Assembly (NCBI GenBank): GCA_019243595.1
Contig: JAFAUA010000589.1
Location: 1 to 6,686, forward strand
Length of the DNA: 6,686 nucleotides
Reading direction: 5' to 3'
DNA from: Acidimicrobiia bacterium
GTDB lineage: Bacteria > Actinomycetota > Acidimicrobiia > Acidimicrobiales > AC-14
Position 1 is the first letter of the stretch. Every line of letters begins with the position of its first letter. Both the position numbers and the translations under genes were made by a program. Shown in pieces: positions 4,768-6,686 of this stretch. The notes under the pieces were generated by a model. That model searched no databases, was not told where the DNA came from, and was given only the letters and a program-made list of their open reading frames with translations.

Positions 4768-5742
4768 TCAGCCGACCTCGAGCACGACCTTGCCGACGGC
4801 CTTTCCGTCGGCGACGAAGCGCAGGGCGTCCACCACCTGATCGAGCGCGAATCGCTTGCCGATGTAGGGAAGCGCACGGCGCGACGCGAACAGGTCGATG
4901 AGCTCGGCCTCGTTGCGCGCCAGCTCGTCGGAGGCGTTGGTGCCGAAGCCGCGCATCTCGAAGCCCAAGACGTGCACGCCCTTCAGCAGCACCAGGTTCA
5001 GCGGGATGCGCGGGATGGTGCCCGACGCGTACCCGACGGTGACGAAGCGACCACCCCATCGCAGGCTGCGAAGGGCGGGCTCGGCCAGGTCGCCGCCGAC
5101 GGGATCCACGACGACGTCGGCGCCGTCGGGCAGCGCTGAGCGCAGCGCCTGACGCAGGTCTCCGTCCCGGTGGTTGATCATCTTCTTCGCGCCCTGCGAG
5201 GCGGCGGCGTCGAGCTTGTCGGTCGAGGACGCGACCGCCGTCACTGAGGCGCCGAGGATGGCACCCAGCTGCACGGCGGCCAGTCCCACCCCGCCCCCGG
5301 CGCCCAGCACCACGAGCTCCTCGCCAGCCTGCAGACGAGCGACGGATCGCAGCACGTTGTAGGCGGTCCGGTGGGCCACGCCGAAGGCGGCGGCCTCGCC
5401 ATCGTCGACGCCGTCGGGCGTCGGCGTCACCGATGACGCCGACACGACGATCTGCTCGGCAAAGGCGCCGACGAACGAGGCGCCGAACACTCGGTCGCCA
5501 ACGGCGAGCCGCTCGACGCCGTCGCCCAGCGCATCGACCACACCGGCAAACTCGCTGCCCGGCACGAACGGCGGCGGCACGCTCATCTGATACTTGTCGG
5601 CGATGACCAGCACGTCGGGGAAGTTGACGGATGCCGCCGTCACCCGCACGCGTACCTGGCCGTCGGTGGGTGTCGGCGCAGGAAGCTCTTCGACGCGAAC
5701 GACGTCAGGTGCCCCGTAGGCGGGGCAGACGGCGGCCCGCAC
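4768..5742 (-). CDS. Zinc-free MDR-family NAD(P)H:quinone oxidoreductase / enoyl reductase-like protein
   Basis: A complete 324-residue medium-chain dehydrogenase/reductase. The N-terminal GroES-like domain has SVNFPDVLV (residues 38-46) and PGSEFAG (61-67). The Rossmann domain carries VLGAGGGVGLAAVQLG (145-160) for the cofactor and ends in KAVGKVVLEVG. The Cys and Glu/His zinc ligands of alcohol dehydrogenases and the structural four-cysteine loop are absent, which is typical of quinone oxidoreductases and acryloyl-CoA- or enoyl-reductase-like MDRs. The start is GTG at 5742, set by an in-frame TGA immediately upstream and by the family's usual MRA start. No Shine-Dalgarno sequence is visible, and a 7-bp hairpin begins about 13 nt into the coding sequence. 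It follows the ACAD10/11-like gene by 18 nt, so co-transcription is likely. Its substrate is not identifiable. Confidence 0.9.
   Translation of the reverse strand: MRAAVCPAYGAPDVVRVEELPAPTPTDGQVRVRVTAASVNFPDVLVIADKYQMSVPPPFVPGSEFAGVVDALGDGVERLAVGDRVFGASFVGAFAEQIVVSASSVTPTPDGVDDGEAAAFGVAHRTAYNVLRSVARLQAGEELVVLGAGGGVGLAAVQLGAILGASVTAVASSTDKLDAAASQGAKKMINHRDGDLRQALRSALPDGADVVVDPVGGDLAEPALRSLRWGGRFVTVGYASGTIPRIPLNLVLLKGVHVLGFEMRGFGTNASDELARNEAELIDLFASRRALPYIGKRFALDQVVDALRFVADGKAVGKVVLEVG
4792..4812. repeat. GC-rich hairpin downstream of the crotonase stop, inside the MDR 3' end
   Basis: GCCGACGG (4792-4799) and CCGTCGGC (4805-4812) form a perfect 8-bp stem with a 5-nt CCTTT loop, 38 nt past the crotonase TAG. 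It could help stop plus-strand transcription between the convergent genes, but no T-tract follows, and the sequence also encodes the repetitive stretch ADGKAVG of the MDR protein. Confidence 0.3.
5710..5727 (-). repeat. Short perfect hairpin just after the MDR start codon
   Basis: TGCCCCG at 5710-5716 pairs exactly with CGGGGCA at 5721-5727 around a 4-nt loop, within codons 6-11 of the MDR gene. Six of the seven stem pairs are G-C, so it should fold in the mRNA. Its position close behind a GTG start that has no Shine-Dalgarno sequence suggests an effect on initiation, though in GC-rich coding DNA it may be chance. Confidence 0.45.
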
Positions 5743-5760
5743 TCAGTCGAACCGAACCAC

Positions 5761-6686
5761 TTAGAGGTTGCCGACCTCGAGCTCGAGGTACTCGGCGAAC
5801 TTGGCCTTGGCGGCGTCGATCTTGCCGGGGATCCACTCGGTCGGCCACATGCCCTCGGTGCCCCGGTAGTCGCGCAGCAGCTGGCGGGCGACGGTGACCT
5901 TGTGGACCTCGGTCGGCCCGTCGGCCAGCCCCATGACGGCGGCGGCGTTGACCATGCCGGTGAACGGCATCTCGTTGCTGACGCCGAGGGCACCATGCAC
6001 CTGCATCGCCCGCCAGGCGATGTCGTGCAGGACAGTGGGCATGACGACCTTGGCAGTCGCGATGTCCTTACGGACCCGCTTGTAGTCGTTGTACTTGTCG
6101 ATCTCCCACGCCGTGTAGAGCACGAACAGCCGGAACTGCATGAGCTGGGCGTAGGAGTCGGCGATGTACCCCTGCACGAACTGCTTGTCGGCGAGGATGC
6201 TGCCCTGCGTCTCGCGACTGAGGGCCCGCTCGCACATCATGTCGAGGGCCTTCTGGGCCAGACCGATCGTGCGCATGGCGTGGTGGATGCGGCCGCCGCC
6301 CAGGCGGGTCTGGGCGATGACGAACGCCTGACCCTCGCCACCGAGCAAAGCGTCAGCGGGGACGCGCACGTCCTCGTAATGAATGAGTGCGTGGGACCCC
6401 TCATTCATCCGTTCGCCGCCGATACCGATGTTGCGCACGATGTTGATGCCCGGCGTGTCGGTCGGCACCAGGAACATCGACATCCCCTTGTAGGGGGTGA
6501 CGTCGGGATTGGTCACGGCCATGACGATGAGGAAGGACGCCGTCTTGGCGTTGGAGGAGAAGAACTTCCAGCCGTTGATCACCCACTCGTCGCCGTCCTG
6601 GACGGCGCGCGTCTTGAACAGCGTGGGGTCGGCGCCGGCGTGCGGCTCGGTCATCGAGTACGAGGAGAACACCTCGCCGCTCAGCA
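5761..6686 (-). CDS. Acyl-CoA dehydrogenase, ACAD10/11-like, 5'-truncated by the window edge
   Basis: The C-terminal three quarters of an acyl-CoA dehydrogenase; 307 codons plus part of another are visible and the N-terminus lies beyond the right edge. Counting from the first full codon, YSMTEPHAGAD (9-19) is the flavin/substrate loop, NGWKFFSSNA (37-46) the beta-domain flavin strand, RLGGGRIHHAMR (127-138) the helix-G region, and QVHGALGVS (228-236) with LADGPTEVHKV (253-263) the C-terminal region. The R-L-G-x-G-R-I-H-H and A-D-G-P-x-E-V-H patterns are those of the ACAD10/11 group rather than short-chain enzymes. The base is not a Glu at either usual place: helix G has Gly, and Asp255 stands where MCAD has its Glu. 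The gene ends in TAA 18 nt before the MDR gene. It is a separate paralogue from the 1585-2715 gene. Substrate is unknown. Confidence 0.92.
   Translation of the reverse strand, partial: LSGEVFSSYSMTEPHAGADPTLFKTRAVQDGDEWVINGWKFFSSNAKTASFLIVMAVTNPDVTPYKGMSMFLVPTDTPGINIVRNIGIGGERMNEGSHALIHYEDVRVPADALLGGEGQAFVIAQTRLGGGRIHHAMRTIGLAQKALDMMCERALSRETQGSILADKQFVQGYIADSYAQLMQFRLFVLYTAWEIDKYNDYKRVRKDIATAKVVMPTVLHDIAWRAMQVHGALGVSNEMPFTGMVNAAAVMGLADGPTEVHKVTVARQLLRDYRGTEGMWPTEWIPGKIDAAKAKFAEYLELEVGNL

Noticed and set aside
4768..5742. Calling the MDR gene a zinc-dependent alcohol dehydrogenase
   Set aside because: Neither the catalytic zinc ligands nor the four-cysteine structural zinc loop is present.
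6379..6408. A 9-bp inverted repeat, ATGAATGAG and CTCATTCAT, with a 12-nt loop
   Set aside because: It lies deep inside the ACAD10/11-like coding sequence and is of a length expected by chance in a window this size.

Overview
The window looks like chromosomal DNA of a high-GC actinobacterium (Actinomycetota; Mycobacteriales or Acidimicrobiia-like would fit, but I cannot place it further). The grounds are a GC content of roughly two thirds by eye, GTG starts, tightly overlapping genes, start codons with little or no Shine-Dalgarno sequence at the divergent promoters, and FadE-style acyl-CoA dehydrogenases. Gene density is very high. No RNA gene, insertion sequence, CRISPR array or sign of recent transfer is visible.

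Layout on the minus strand, in order of transcription: (A) a 5'-truncated acyl-CoA dehydrogenase of ACAD10/11 type (5761-6686), followed 18 nt later by a zinc-free MDR/quinone-oxidoreductase-like enzyme (4768-5742). (B) A set starting at 3936: an amidohydrolase-superfamily protein (2716-3936), a full-length acyl-CoA dehydrogenase (1585-2715) and a short acyl-CoA dehydrogenase-like subunit (746-1585). Their junctions are TAG directly followed by ATG, and TGATG. (C) After a 65-nt gap holding a perfect 14-bp inverted repeat around an extended -10-like sequence come a carboxymuconolactone decarboxylase/AhpD-fold protein (93-680) and, with a GTGA overlap, the N-terminus of an extended short-chain dehydrogenase/epimerase (1-96) that runs off the window. 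The only plus-strand gene is a crotonase (3980-4753). It is divergent from the amidohydrolase across 43 nt and convergent with the MDR gene across 14 nt.

The genes read as a catabolic cluster for an acyl-CoA substrate. The hydrolase could release or open a substrate, the paired dehydrogenases would introduce the alpha,beta double bond, the crotonase would hydrate or isomerise it, and the SDR and MDR enzymes would handle redox steps. No CoA ligase, thiolase or regulator lies in the window, so the substrate cannot be named. The points most worth a second look are the inverted repeat and embedded promoter at 691-737, the amidohydrolase whose HxH metal motif reads E-V-N, and the asymmetric acyl-CoA dehydrogenase pair, which resembles the heteromeric alpha2beta2 enzymes of actinobacterial steroid degradation.
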